DNA of 12,034 bases, taken from assembly GCA_002343335.1 (NCBI GenBank), contig DDSI01000127.1, forward strand, positions 31,892 through 43,925, in the 5' to 3' direction. Numbering within the stretch: the first letter of the stretch is position 1; each line of letters starts with the position of its first letter. Below are positions 1-7,437 of the stretch, piece after piece. Below the pieces are notes generated by a model. It saw only the letters and a program-made list of their open reading frames with translations, searched no databases and had not been told where the DNA came from. The translations under genes and the position numbers were made by a program. Source of the stretch: Bacteriovoracaceae bacterium UBA2394 (lineage in GTDB: Bacteria > Bdellovibrionota > UBA2394).

Positions 1-1232
1 TTCGCCAAAAGGATGCCCCGCTTTTCTAAGAGCGAGCGTGATGGCTTCTTTCCAGAACTTGCCGAGCGCTGTTGCTCGAAATCCACCCACGTCTCGGGGT
101 TGATTTTCTGTAATCGCTCTAGCAAAGCCTGATCGAACTTCACCTCCAGCAAATTTTTTAAACGGTCAACGCCTAGGATGTCATAGATGGAACGAAAATC
201 TTCATCATTCAGTTTCAGAAGAATGCTCTCGTAGAACGTCAGATATTCTGCAGAGTAATCTTTAAAGGACTTGTCGTCGTCAGGATCGAGGACGGCGGCG
301 GCCTCTCGGAGCCGCGAGAGATCAATGAGAATTTCGGCATGAGCCCAATTCCATTTTTCAGTTTTCGCCTTGACCATTTCACCTTGGAAGAATGTGAGGA
401 GCCGCTCTGCGGGAACCTGACGAGGTCGGGTTTTCGCACAGTTTAAGAGTTGTTCTTCCGAAAAGGCATCCATGGATTCCAAGATGGAATCAAAAAAGAA
501 GCATGGAGACTTTCGGAACGTAATTCCACCGCGTTGAATGTCTTCCAATAAAACCTCTTTCATCACGCCATTGGCTTTCAGTTGTTGCAAAAGCTGTCGC
601 TCGCGATCGCCTGGGAGCATTTGAGGAGAAAAAGATTGCAGTAGATAAGTCGTGAGCTCGCGCACTTGGTCATTTGGGAGTTCGCTCATGCGATCAAAGA
701 GGGATTGAGGAAGTTTTCCAATATCTATCCAAATTTTTGGAATATCGCGAAGAATTTGTTGCCTTAACGCGCCTTCGGATTTGGCATACACATCGAGAAG
801 TCGATTGAGTGCTTCTTCCCGTCGCTTCAAATTCCATTCCACCCAAGCGATTTTGTAATCCAAAACATCTTTATCCGCGTCCGGTCGGGAGGCCGACTGT
901 AAGTAGAAATCTTCGGCTTCTTCGAACTGAGCTTTGTCGAACATGCGATCGCCCATTTCTTTCAGCCAACGAACGGCGTCGCCATGCTCAGGCGCGCTTT
1001 TTAAAAGATAGCGCAGGTAGGATTCGCGACGAGAGTAAGTTTCGGGGCTGGCCTCTAATATAAGGATGGCAATTTCTCGAATTTCATCGGGATCTTGCGA
1101 TTTTTCAAATGCTTTCTCGAGCGTCGTGAGTGCTTCGGCTTTTTTCCCCTTTTGAAGAAGTTCTAAGCCTTTCGCTTGAAGGGAAGCGCCTTCGGAGGAA
1201 ACTAAAAGGAGGGACAACATTAATTCGAACAT
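1..1232 (-). CDS. TPR-like helical repeat protein, partial (C-terminus beyond left edge)
   Basis: The reading frame is open from the ATG at 1232 to the window edge, giving 410 codons without a stop. The product is almost wholly helical. Residues about 18-52 and 90-150 look like TPR units, with the A/G-x-x-A spacing and 'EEAEDFY' and 'REEALNRLLDVY' type helices. The rest looks like a degenerate helical solenoid, so protein-protein binding is the likely role; I do not recognise a named family. The N-terminus (MFELMLSLLLVSSEG) is a short hydrophobic stretch that may be a weak export signal. Two starts are possible: ATG 1232, overlapping the upstream gene by 13 nt, or ATG 1220, which shares one base with that gene's stop (TAATG). 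Neither has a strong Shine-Dalgarno. It is the last visible member of the block that starts with the PilZ gene, and it probably acts in the envelope with its exported neighbours. Confidence 0.8.
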   Translation of the reverse strand, partial: MFELMLSLLLVSSEGASLQAKGLELLQKGKKAEALTTLEKAFEKSQDPDEIREIAILILEASPETYSRRESYLRYLLKSAPEHGDAVRWLKEMGDRMFDKAQFEEAEDFYLQSASRPDADKDVLDYKIAWVEWNLKRREEALNRLLDVYAKSEGALRQQILRDIPKIWIDIGKLPQSLFDRMSELPNDQVRELTTYLLQSFSPQMLPGDRERQLLQQLKANGVMKEVLLEDIQRGGITFRKSPCFFFDSILESMDAFSEEQLLNCAKTRPRQVPAERLLTFFQGEMVKAKTEKWNWAHAEILIDLSRLREAAAVLDPDDDKSFKDYSAEYLTFYESILLKLNDEDFRSIYDILGVDRLKNLLEVKFDQALLERLQKINPETWVDFEQQRSASSGKKPSRSLLEKRGILLA

Positions 1233-1807
1233 TCGTTTGCCACTTTCACTCTTAATTGTTTGGGATGGGCTTTCGTGTACCACTCTTCTTTGCCCTTCCA
1301 AAGGACGCGAGCCTCCAAATGATCTTGGAAAGGTTTCAATTCCTTTGTTTTATCTCCCGCCTTTCCTTTGAAATGAAGTTCGCTAAGCGACGTAATTTGA
1401 TCCAAAATTGGCAATTTGGATTTGGGCCATCGTGCCCGATACTCCGAGAGCAATGCGTGTAGAGGCAGTGTTTGGCAGTGACGAAGGAGGCCGAGCAGTT
1501 CGAGGACATCCATGCCCTCGCCTTTGGCGGTTGTGGGCCAACGACGGCGATAATATTGCGCGTAAGCAAAAAATTCGGGCCAATGTTCGGTCCGATAGAG
1601 AATTTTCATGCTCTCCTCGGTGGCAATACGAAAGCGATCGCTCGATTGGGGTATCTCTCTGAAAAATTCCAGAGCTTTATCGGCATCCGTTTCGGCTAGC
1701 TGCAGGTTCTGCTCGAAAAGATCGAGGCCGGGGGCAGCCTCAGTCGAAGTTGGCGTGAAGGCCAGCACCCAAGTGAGTACCGGCACGATGGCCCAAAATC
1801 TGAACAT
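1220..1807 (-). CDS. exported helical protein of unknown function
   Basis: This 195-aa product starts with a convincing type I signal peptide: MFRFW, a hydrophobic core (AIVPVLTWVLAF) and a likely cleavage after TEA or TEAA, about residue 24-25. I chose ATG 1807 over the in-frame ATG 1819 because a GCAGG sequence lies 5 nt before 1807 and because the signal peptide then has its normal shape. The mature part is helical, rich in aromatic and basic residues (AYAQYYRRRWP, SEYRARWPKSK), and looks like short TPR-like hairpins, but I do not recognise a family. Cysteines sit near the middle (LLRHCQ) and at the C-terminus (NECSN). The start lies 68 nt inside the preceding beta-barrel gene, in another frame, and the stop overlaps the next gene. 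The operon position suggests a periplasmic partner of the beta-barrel and the solenoid protein. Confidence 0.75.
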   Translation of the reverse strand: MFRFWAIVPVLTWVLAFTPTSTEAAPGLDLFEQNLQLAETDADKALEFFREIPQSSDRFRIATEESMKILYRTEHWPEFFAYAQYYRRRWPTTAKGEGMDVLELLGLLRHCQTLPLHALLSEYRARWPKSKLPILDQITSLSELHFKGKAGDKTKELKPFQDHLEARVLWKGKEEWYTKAHPKQLRVKVANECSN

Positions 1808-2330
1808 ATAAACCTGCATTCTTATAGAACATCATGCGCTGTTCGGCCGACCAAAGGTAAGAAATTTTCCAAGAACTTGCTCCGTTTACGTCGTCTAAGC
1901 TGCGAATGGCTCCGGCGCCACCACCCACAATTAAATCAACGCGAAGCGGAAACATATTGAGCACGTTCCATTGGCCAATCATGAAATCCACCGTGGTATG
2001 CGAGAAAAGCGCCCACTGTTGGGTCGGAACTTTCACCACGAGGCCCACCGCACTCAAATCCCGAAAGGCTCGGCCCGATTGAGAATACTGAGAGTGTGTC
2101 CATTGAAACAATGCGCCAGTCGAAAAATAGCGCCACACGCGCACCTGCGCATCAGCAACGATGGAATGCAAATCCAAGAATGAATTGGAGATGTCTTGAG
2201 AGTAACCCACCTTGAAATGGACGAGCGGTGCTTCTCGATCTTTCGTGTCTTCAAAATAAAGATCGCCGTAGGAGACGGGCTCTTCGAGAGAAATCAAAAA
2301 CAAAGTAGCGAGTGTAGTTATAAACATCAT
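1740..2330 (-). CDS. probable outer-membrane beta-barrel protein
   Basis: The 196-aa product has a hydrophobic N-terminus (MMFITTLATLFLISL) followed by alternating polar and aromatic stretches typical of transmembrane beta-strands: VHFKVGYSQ, AQVRVWRYFSTGALFQWTHS, AVGLVVKVPTQQWALFSHTTVDFMIG, LRVDLIVGGGAGAI, WKISYLWSAEQRMMFY, GLYVQILG and GTHLGAGLHANFD. About eight strands could be drawn. The last strand ends in F-D rather than a terminal aromatic. It resembles the small outer-membrane beta-barrel proteins found beside TPR proteins in myxobacteria and Bdellovibrio, but I cannot test that match. The n-region of the signal has no Lys or Arg, which is atypical. The start overlaps the cyclase stop as ATGA, giving translational coupling, with a second ATG directly after. 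Its last 68 nt also encode the signal peptide of the next gene. Confidence 0.65.
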   Translation of the reverse strand: MMFITTLATLFLISLEEPVSYGDLYFEDTKDREAPLVHFKVGYSQDISNSFLDLHSIVADAQVRVWRYFSTGALFQWTHSQYSQSGRAFRDLSAVGLVVKVPTQQWALFSHTTVDFMIGQWNVLNMFPLRVDLIVGGGAGAIRSLDDVNGASSWKISYLWSAEQRMMFYKNAGLYVQILGHRAGTHLGAGLHANFD

Positions 2331-4417
2331 TTCGAGCTTTCGGACTTAAACATATCTGAGGTGGTAGAAGCCTGAAAAGACGGATTGTTGAGATCTTTAG
2401 CGTTCGAGACCAATTGGAATGCGTGAACGCCTTCACCGATTCCTTTTAACTGTAAATGACCGAGATCCTTCCATATGAAAAGATCAGCGGGCGTTTGATT
2501 TTTGACTGAGGCTGAAGTGCAGATTGTATTTGGTCCCAACGCGCGGGTGTGATTTTCAAGGCGTGATGCGACATTTACTGTGTCTCCAATCACCGTGAAA
2601 TTGAGTCGATTAGAACTTCCTACATTTCCAAGAATGACATTTCCGCTGTTTATCCCAATCCCCAATTCGACCGACGGATATTTTTTCTCATGCAATTGGA
2701 CGTTTACTGAAGGAAGTTGGCCGATCAGCTCGCAGGCTGCATGCGAGGCCTTCAGTGAAGCCTCCACGGTGTCGAAAACAGCGATGAATCCGTCGCCCAC
2801 AAATTTTTCGATGTAGCCGTGATTCCGAGAGATGCAAGGTTCGAATTGGCGGAAACAGGTGTTCAAAAAATCCACCACAAATTCGGGCTCGAGCTTATCG
2901 GCGATGCCTGAAAAGTTGAAAATATCGCAGAAAATGACAGCGACAGATTTCTTTCGGACTAATTGAAGCTGTCGTTGGTAATCGTCTTGGTCATCTGCCA
3001 CCGTCATAAGTGAATTAGCCACTTCGGTAGGCACAAATTTTTGAAAACTCTCTCTCAGAACCTGTTGTTGCATGGAGAATTGTCGTGCAGTTTGAAGATT
3101 CTCCTCCAGTTGATCCAAAATTTTTGTATTGTGAAGGGCAATCGCCAAGTGGTCCGCCAAAGTCATTAAAAGATCTTGATCGGAGACGGTGAGTTTCTTT
3201 CGAGAATCAACGTAATCAACAGCTAATACGCCAACGGCATTTTTATGAATATCCAAAAGCGGAACGGCAACGAAGCTTTGTGAGCCGAGCGTTTTGGCAA
3301 AACGTCGAGAGCGCGGTGACAGATGATCTAGTTTCTCTTCAACCGACGAAAGGAGAAGGGGCTGCTTCGTATTTACGACGCGAACGAAAAATCCACTTGT
3401 GTTGTCGGAATCCAAGTTAAATTCCGTTTGGCTCAGTAGTTCGGACATTCTTGCATCAAAACCGTGAAATGCTTTGATGCCGAGAACGTGTCGATGAAAA
3501 TCAGCGATGAGTAAAATGGATCGATCATACCCGAGAAGGCTACACACATTTTCGACGACAGTTTTGGCGAGCGCATCGGGCTTCACCTGCTGGTGGGTGA
3601 GTCCGGAAATTTTTCCCACTACGGCGAGCTGATTGTTTTTATGCTCAATCTCGCTTAGGGCCTGCGAGAGAGATTCATTCTGATTGAGGAGATCTTGTTT
3701 TTGAGACTGATATCGCTTCCGATAATATAAGACTGAAAGCAGGGCCGCGCCAATGACAAAGGTAGAAGTTCCAACTCTCCAGTCCATGAATAACCAACCA
3801 AGGAGAGAAAAAATGATTGTGGCAACAATGGCAGTAGTTTCGATGACGACTTGCCGTTGAGGGGTCCATCGAACTTGGTAGAGGCACCGACGATTTCCTC
3901 GATGAACGCACTCCGGATGTTCAATCAATCCGGGAGCCAGTCCAAACATCTTCGGAACGCCTGCATAAATTCCCATGCGATTTTCACACATGTATTGCCG
4001 TTCCGGAATTCCATCCTCGGGAATTGATTCGATCGTTGCGGATCCATTTTTTGTTTCTAAAGCCTTCACTTTAGCTGCTTTGGAGAAATGCACGGCATAT
4101 TTGGCGGAGGCTTTGTATACACTTTCCACGGAAAGTAAGCTCGTAAGTAGCTGGTGGACGATGGGGCTGAAGGTCTTTTTGTGAACAAAGAGTCCCGCTT
4201 CATAAGCGATATTTTTGATGCCAGTTACTTCGACAATGCGATCAAAGAATCGATCGCAAAATTCCAGATCGAGCCAGGTGGCATCGTCGTTCAATCGGTC
4301 AACGGAAATGGGAATGCTATCCAGAAAATCGCTGACTTGCCTTTCAGACCACTTCAATTCCTCCCGAGCGTACTCAAGATAAATTCGGAAGATTCGGGAA
4401 TGAAATGGTTTCGACAT
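2327..4417 (-). CDS. membrane-anchored class III adenylate cyclase with V4R-like and GAF domains
   Basis: The product is 696 aa. Residues 1-185 form a cytosolic sensor-like domain ending in a Cys/His-rich motif (H167-P-E-C170-V-H172-R-G174 to C178) that resembles the E-C-x3-G-x3-C end of V4R domains. Residues about 190-232 form two TM helices joined by a very short loop, with basic residues on both sides, so both ends should be cytosolic. A coiled coil spans about 235-265 and a GAF domain about 281-432 (FVAVPLLDIHKNAVGVLAVDY). FQKFVPTEVANSL at 458-470 is the usual lead-in to the cyclase domain, 491-670. Catalytic residues are intact: metal Asp498 and Asp542, purine-selecting Lys538 and Thr608, transition-state Asn615 and Arg619. 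The Lys/Thr pair favours ATP, so cAMP is the likely product. The start lies 6 nt after the PilZ gene stop. Confidence 0.9.
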   Translation of the reverse strand: MSKPFHSRIFRIYLEYAREELKWSERQVSDFLDSIPISVDRLNDDATWLDLEFCDRFFDRIVEVTGIKNIAYEAGLFVHKKTFSPIVHQLLTSLLSVESVYKASAKYAVHFSKAAKVKALETKNGSATIESIPEDGIPERQYMCENRMGIYAGVPKMFGLAPGLIEHPECVHRGNRRCLYQVRWTPQRQVVIETTAIVATIIFSLLGWLFMDWRVGTSTFVIGAALLSVLYYRKRYQSQKQDLLNQNESLSQALSEIEHKNNQLAVVGKISGLTHQQVKPDALAKTVVENVCSLLGYDRSILLIADFHRHVLGIKAFHGFDARMSELLSQTEFNLDSDNTSGFFVRVVNTKQPLLLSSVEEKLDHLSPRSRRFAKTLGSQSFVAVPLLDIHKNAVGVLAVDYVDSRKKLTVSDQDLLMTLADHLAIALHNTKILDQLEENLQTARQFSMQQQVLRESFQKFVPTEVANSLMTVADDQDDYQRQLQLVRKKSVAVIFCDIFNFSGIADKLEPEFVVDFLNTCFRQFEPCISRNHGYIEKFVGDGFIAVFDTVEASLKASHAACELIGQLPSVNVQLHEKKYPSVELGIGINSGNVILGNVGSSNRLNFTVIGDTVNVASRLENHTRALGPNTICTSASVKNQTPADLFIWKDLGHLQLKGIGEGVHAFQLVSNAKDLNNPSFQASTTSDMFKSESSK

Positions 4418-4423
4418 TCGAAA

Positions 4424-6556
4424 TTAGCCTAAATTTTGAGCTTTTATATTTTCCTGCGTTTTCGTTCTGAAGGCCTGAACCAATTCTTTGAAATCCTTAA
4501 GAACAGTTTTGGAGTGCGTCTCGAAATCTGGAATGGCTTGTCCACTGACTACCCAGCAGGTGTAGATTTTCGTCCAATTGATTCCGTTAGGACGAACATA
4601 AGAAGCGGGCTGCATAACCGCTGGAAGAATTTCAAGAGGTTCGAAGAATTTTTTGTGTGCTTCTATAATTAATTTCTCGGCAAGAAACGCTGATAATTCT
4701 GATTGTGGATCATTGGAGAAAATATAAATTGCGTTGGTAAGCTCAGAGAGATTCAAGCCGCTGCTTGAAACTTCAACGAGCGCAAAAACCGTTACTGAGT
4801 TCATTTCGGTGGAAAGGATGTGACGTTCACGGCGTAATTGAAGGGCGGCATACTCGGCGGACAACCCAAGCTTCCCGGGTTCGGGTCGGCTAAGCCCGAA
4901 GGCGCGGACGAGCGAGAAGAGATTGGCGTTGACCAAGGTGTCTACGAGCTCCCGATAGGAATTTGAAGCGTCAATGGCGATCTCAGGGGTTTGGGTTTCG
5001 TGATTTACCATCTGAATTTCCGATCGAGTTCCGTAAAGGAAATCGATGCAGCAGGATTTGTTTACATCGTTGATGCGCCGAGAAGACTCGCCAAACAGAA
5101 GCGCGGGATACATGTTATCGGGCCTGAAGAAAGAGATACAGTAATTGGTGGCATTGCGAATGTTGGCTTTCTTGTCGTAAAAGAAATCAGTAATCGCTTG
5201 GAGAATGGCCTGCGCGGCGGAAGTCCCACTGGCTTTTAACGCATTCAAGTGCTGAATGATCCATGCGTCGTCGTAGAAGCGAAGGGCTGAAATGTGACCT
5301 TTGATTTCAGCGCCTTCCTTGAAAACCATTTTCTTCACAATGGAGTTATCGGCCGAGATTAATCGGTGGTGCGTTTCTAAGATCTCCCGCGATTTATTTT
5401 GAATTTGCTTTCGTTTGCTTTGGTAAATGAAATTGGTTTCGAACATGAACTCCCAAAGAAGGTCGAGATCGTCTTCAGTGACGTCCTGAATGAGGCCACC
5501 TTGAGCGTCCTGTGCGTAAGATGTGATGTCTTTGATGAGTTCCACGGGAGCTTGTACAAATTCGCCACCAATTTTGAATTGAGTCATCTGACCGTCAGTT
5601 CGAAAATCCACATGCGCAATTTCAAAGGTAAGCTCGCGCTGCGGGCGATGCGGAAGTTGAAGTTGGCAATTTTTGAATCGCATACCTGGAATGACAGGAA
5701 AGCTTGTGCGTTCCAAAATGCAAGAAAGACCTGAGGTGGAAATTTCAAATACTTGGCCTTCGATTTTTCTCCCGGGGAAGAAGGGGTGTTCGGCGGAAAA
5801 GAAGCAAGGCTTTTGATCCAGCACGGGAGTTCTCTTTGCCGATCGGGCGATTTCTCCCATCTTGAAGGGCGTATTTCGCTTTTGGAATAGCACTACAATC
5901 TCATAAGAGTTTTCAATGGAAGGAGAGCGTCTTTTCATATTCACGCGACTTACGACTCCTGAGATCCGTAGAACCGGGCTGTCGTTGAATTCGATATCAA
6001 GAGAGTCGATTCGATCGCCGGGCAAGATTAGGCCTTTAGATCGATCGACGAAAAGGCTCATTCCTAGTTGGGAAACTTCGTAAGCCTCCGCACGGTCGAT
6101 GACGATGGGGCCGACACTTGTTTCCGCTTTAATTTTTACAGAAAACTTAGCTTCTGCAGAGCTCGCGATGGAAATACGTGGGTTGCGGCGCAAATTGGTT
6201 AGCAAAATTTCTTTTGGTAGCACCACGCGCAGGTTGTTTCCCTCGACGGCGATGAGTGTAGTCTGAAATCCAGCGCGCTTTCTTTTATAACCAAAGGTGA
6301 CTTCTACCTGGGAATTTTTCTCCGGAACCATTTTCAACCCAGAACATTCCAGGATGACTTCTTGCTCCGTTGAGTCAACAGCCACCGCCGCTTCTTCTAT
6401 TTTTTGAACGGCGCCATTTTCTTTTGCCAGGGAGAGATACAGCGGCGTTCCCGAAAAAATAAGATACTCCAACACGGCACCAATTTTTGGCGTATTGATC
6501 TGCTGAGGGGGTTGAGTTCGGTAATAATCTTCAAGGGATAGGACTCGCTTTTCCAT
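4424..6556 (-). CDS. tandem PilZ-domain protein with large C-terminal domain (possible c-di-GMP effector)
   Basis: The product is 710 aa with no signal peptide or TM segment, so it is cytosolic. Residues about 1-115 look like a YcgR-type N-terminal beta domain. A first PilZ domain follows, with R123-x3-R127 (RRNPR) and E160-x-S162-x-x-G165. A second has R238-x3-R242 and E271-x-S273-x-x-G276. Both carry Glu where the classical motif has Asp or Asn, so c-di-GMP binding is plausible but unproven. Residues about 365-510 (KGHISALRFYDDAWIIQHLNAL, then A-rich helix, FFRPDNMYPALLFGE) look like half of a GNAT-type acyltransferase fold. Residues 530-690 are a further alpha/beta region that may be related. 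That fold call is from pattern only. It heads the block with the cyclase 6 nt downstream. Start ATG 6556 has no good Shine-Dalgarno, but a TATAAT lies just upstream. Confidence 0.8.
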   Translation of the reverse strand: MEKRVLSLEDYYRTQPPQQINTPKIGAVLEYLIFSGTPLYLSLAKENGAVQKIEEAAVAVDSTEQEVILECSGLKMVPEKNSQVEVTFGYKRKRAGFQTTLIAVEGNNLRVVLPKEILLTNLRRNPRISIASSAEAKFSVKIKAETSVGPIVIDRAEAYEVSQLGMSLFVDRSKGLILPGDRIDSLDIEFNDSPVLRISGVVSRVNMKRRSPSIENSYEIVVLFQKRNTPFKMGEIARSAKRTPVLDQKPCFFSAEHPFFPGRKIEGQVFEISTSGLSCILERTSFPVIPGMRFKNCQLQLPHRPQRELTFEIAHVDFRTDGQMTQFKIGGEFVQAPVELIKDITSYAQDAQGGLIQDVTEDDLDLLWEFMFETNFIYQSKRKQIQNKSREILETHHRLISADNSIVKKMVFKEGAEIKGHISALRFYDDAWIIQHLNALKASGTSAAQAILQAITDFFYDKKANIRNATNYCISFFRPDNMYPALLFGESSRRINDVNKSCCIDFLYGTRSEIQMVNHETQTPEIAIDASNSYRELVDTLVNANLFSLVRAFGLSRPEPGKLGLSAEYAALQLRRERHILSTEMNSVTVFALVEVSSSGLNLSELTNAIYIFSNDPQSELSAFLAEKLIIEAHKKFFEPLEILPAVMQPASYVRPNGINWTKIYTCWVVSGQAIPDFETHSKTVLKDFKELVQAFRTKTQENIKAQNLG

Positions 6557-6648
6557 GCTTAATTATATAAGCGCGGACAAATAGAGGGCAGGTGCCAGCG
6601 AGAGTTGATCCGGAGCATTCAGCGCGGAATGTTATCAAGATGCAGCGA
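6557..6648 (-). promoter_or_regulatory. 92-bp gap upstream of PilZ gene with candidate promoter
   Basis: On the minus strand a perfect TATAAT (6567 to 6562) lies 5 nt before the PilZ start. The best -35 at 18-bp spacing is CTGCCC (about 6591-6586), only three of six consensus bases. Initiation would then fall on or next to the ATG, giving a leaderless message, which fits the missing Shine-Dalgarno. The imperfect palindrome GCTTA-ATTATA-TAAGC (6557-6572) covers the -10 and could be an operator. AGCGCGGA occurs twice in direct orientation (6570-6577 and 6621-6628). A weak hairpin (CATTC/GAATG, 6616-6631) has no T-run, so I see no intrinsic terminator for the methyltransferase gene. Confidence 0.3.
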
Positions 6649-7437
6649 TTATTTTACAGCTTCCACCAGAATGAGCGGAGTGTAAGAAAATCGCTCGGGA
6701 TCTTTGAAAAATTTAAGAAATTCATTTTTGAATTCGCGGATGTCAAAATCCAATTTGATCACGTTTTCCTCAGCCAATTGTTCAATCATTTCGATCTTTT
6801 GCTTCCAATTCTCAAAATCTCGAGTGTTTGACTCACCGTAGATAAGATGATGGGGCAAAATATGAACTTTGATGTCGTTCAATTGCGAGCGATAGAACAT
6901 CGTGTAAAGCTTTCGCCCTATGTAGGGGTCAAAATACTTAAGCCGCTGAAGCTCACTAATAACCTGATGGAGTTGCGCTTCTGTAGAGGGCTTCAATGGA
7001 TAATGATTTAGGCAGTTATAATCGAGGTCTCCCACCACAATTTTCGCACCCGGTTTTGCGACTCGCAAAAATTCTTTGAGGACGACATTCGGATCGTTCA
7101 AGTATTCGAATACGAAGCGGCAGAAGATATAATCGACGCTCTCGTCTTCGAGTCGAATTTTCTCGAGTGGTGATTGGCGATAAATCATATTCTTGGCGGA
7201 AACATATTCCTCTGCATGCTTGAGACGATCCTCGGACTGATCGACTAAAATCACTCGACCATCCTTACCCACAATCTCACTCATGATCTTTGAGACGAAA
7301 CCAGCTCCGCCTCCAGCATCGACGGCCACCATTCCTGCCTTCAGTCCCGTAAGCTCAAGTTGTTGGCGAGATGTGTCCGCGTCGCTTTTTAGAATGAGGC
7401 GATCCGCTTCTCGCGGAGATTCCATCAAGTATGGCAT
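6649..7437 (-). CDS. class I SAM-dependent methyltransferase
   Basis: The 262-aa product has a Rossmann-type methyltransferase core. Motif I is VAVDAGGGAGFVS (residues 37-49), and motif II is VILVDQSEDRL (62-72) with Asp66 placed to hold the ribose of S-adenosylmethionine. A post-motif I stretch at 101-115 (VDYIFCRFVFEYLND) is followed by LKEFLRVAKPGAKIVVGDLD (120-139), the UbiE/Coq5-like motif. The C-terminal 120 residues are helical and probably form the substrate cap; I cannot name the substrate. It is not the RsmB rRNA methyltransferase often found after fmt. ATG 7437 shares one base with the rpe stop (TAATG) and has AGGAG at 8-nt spacing, so translation is coupled to rpe. The product is soluble and cytosolic. 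Confidence 0.85.
   Translation of the reverse strand: MPYLMESPREADRLILKSDADTSRQQLELTGLKAGMVAVDAGGGAGFVSKIMSEIVGKDGRVILVDQSEDRLKHAEEYVSAKNMIYRQSPLEKIRLEDESVDYIFCRFVFEYLNDPNVVLKEFLRVAKPGAKIVVGDLDYNCLNHYPLKPSTEAQLHQVISELQRLKYFDPYIGRKLYTMFYRSQLNDIKVHILPHHLIYGESNTRDFENWKQKIEMIEQLAEENVIKLDFDIREFKNEFLKFFKDPERFSYTPLILVEAVK

Noticed and set aside
4154..4432. Open frame of 92 codons on the plus strand across the cyclase start
   Set aside because: It lies antisense to conserved coding sequence, with low-complexity product and no start context.
5399..5734. Open frame of 111 codons on the plus strand inside the PilZ gene
   Set aside because: It is antisense to the second PilZ region, which is clearly coding on the minus strand.
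6580..6597. TGGCAC on the minus strand as a sigma-54 -24 element before the PilZ gene
   Set aside because: No GC lies at the required -12 distance.
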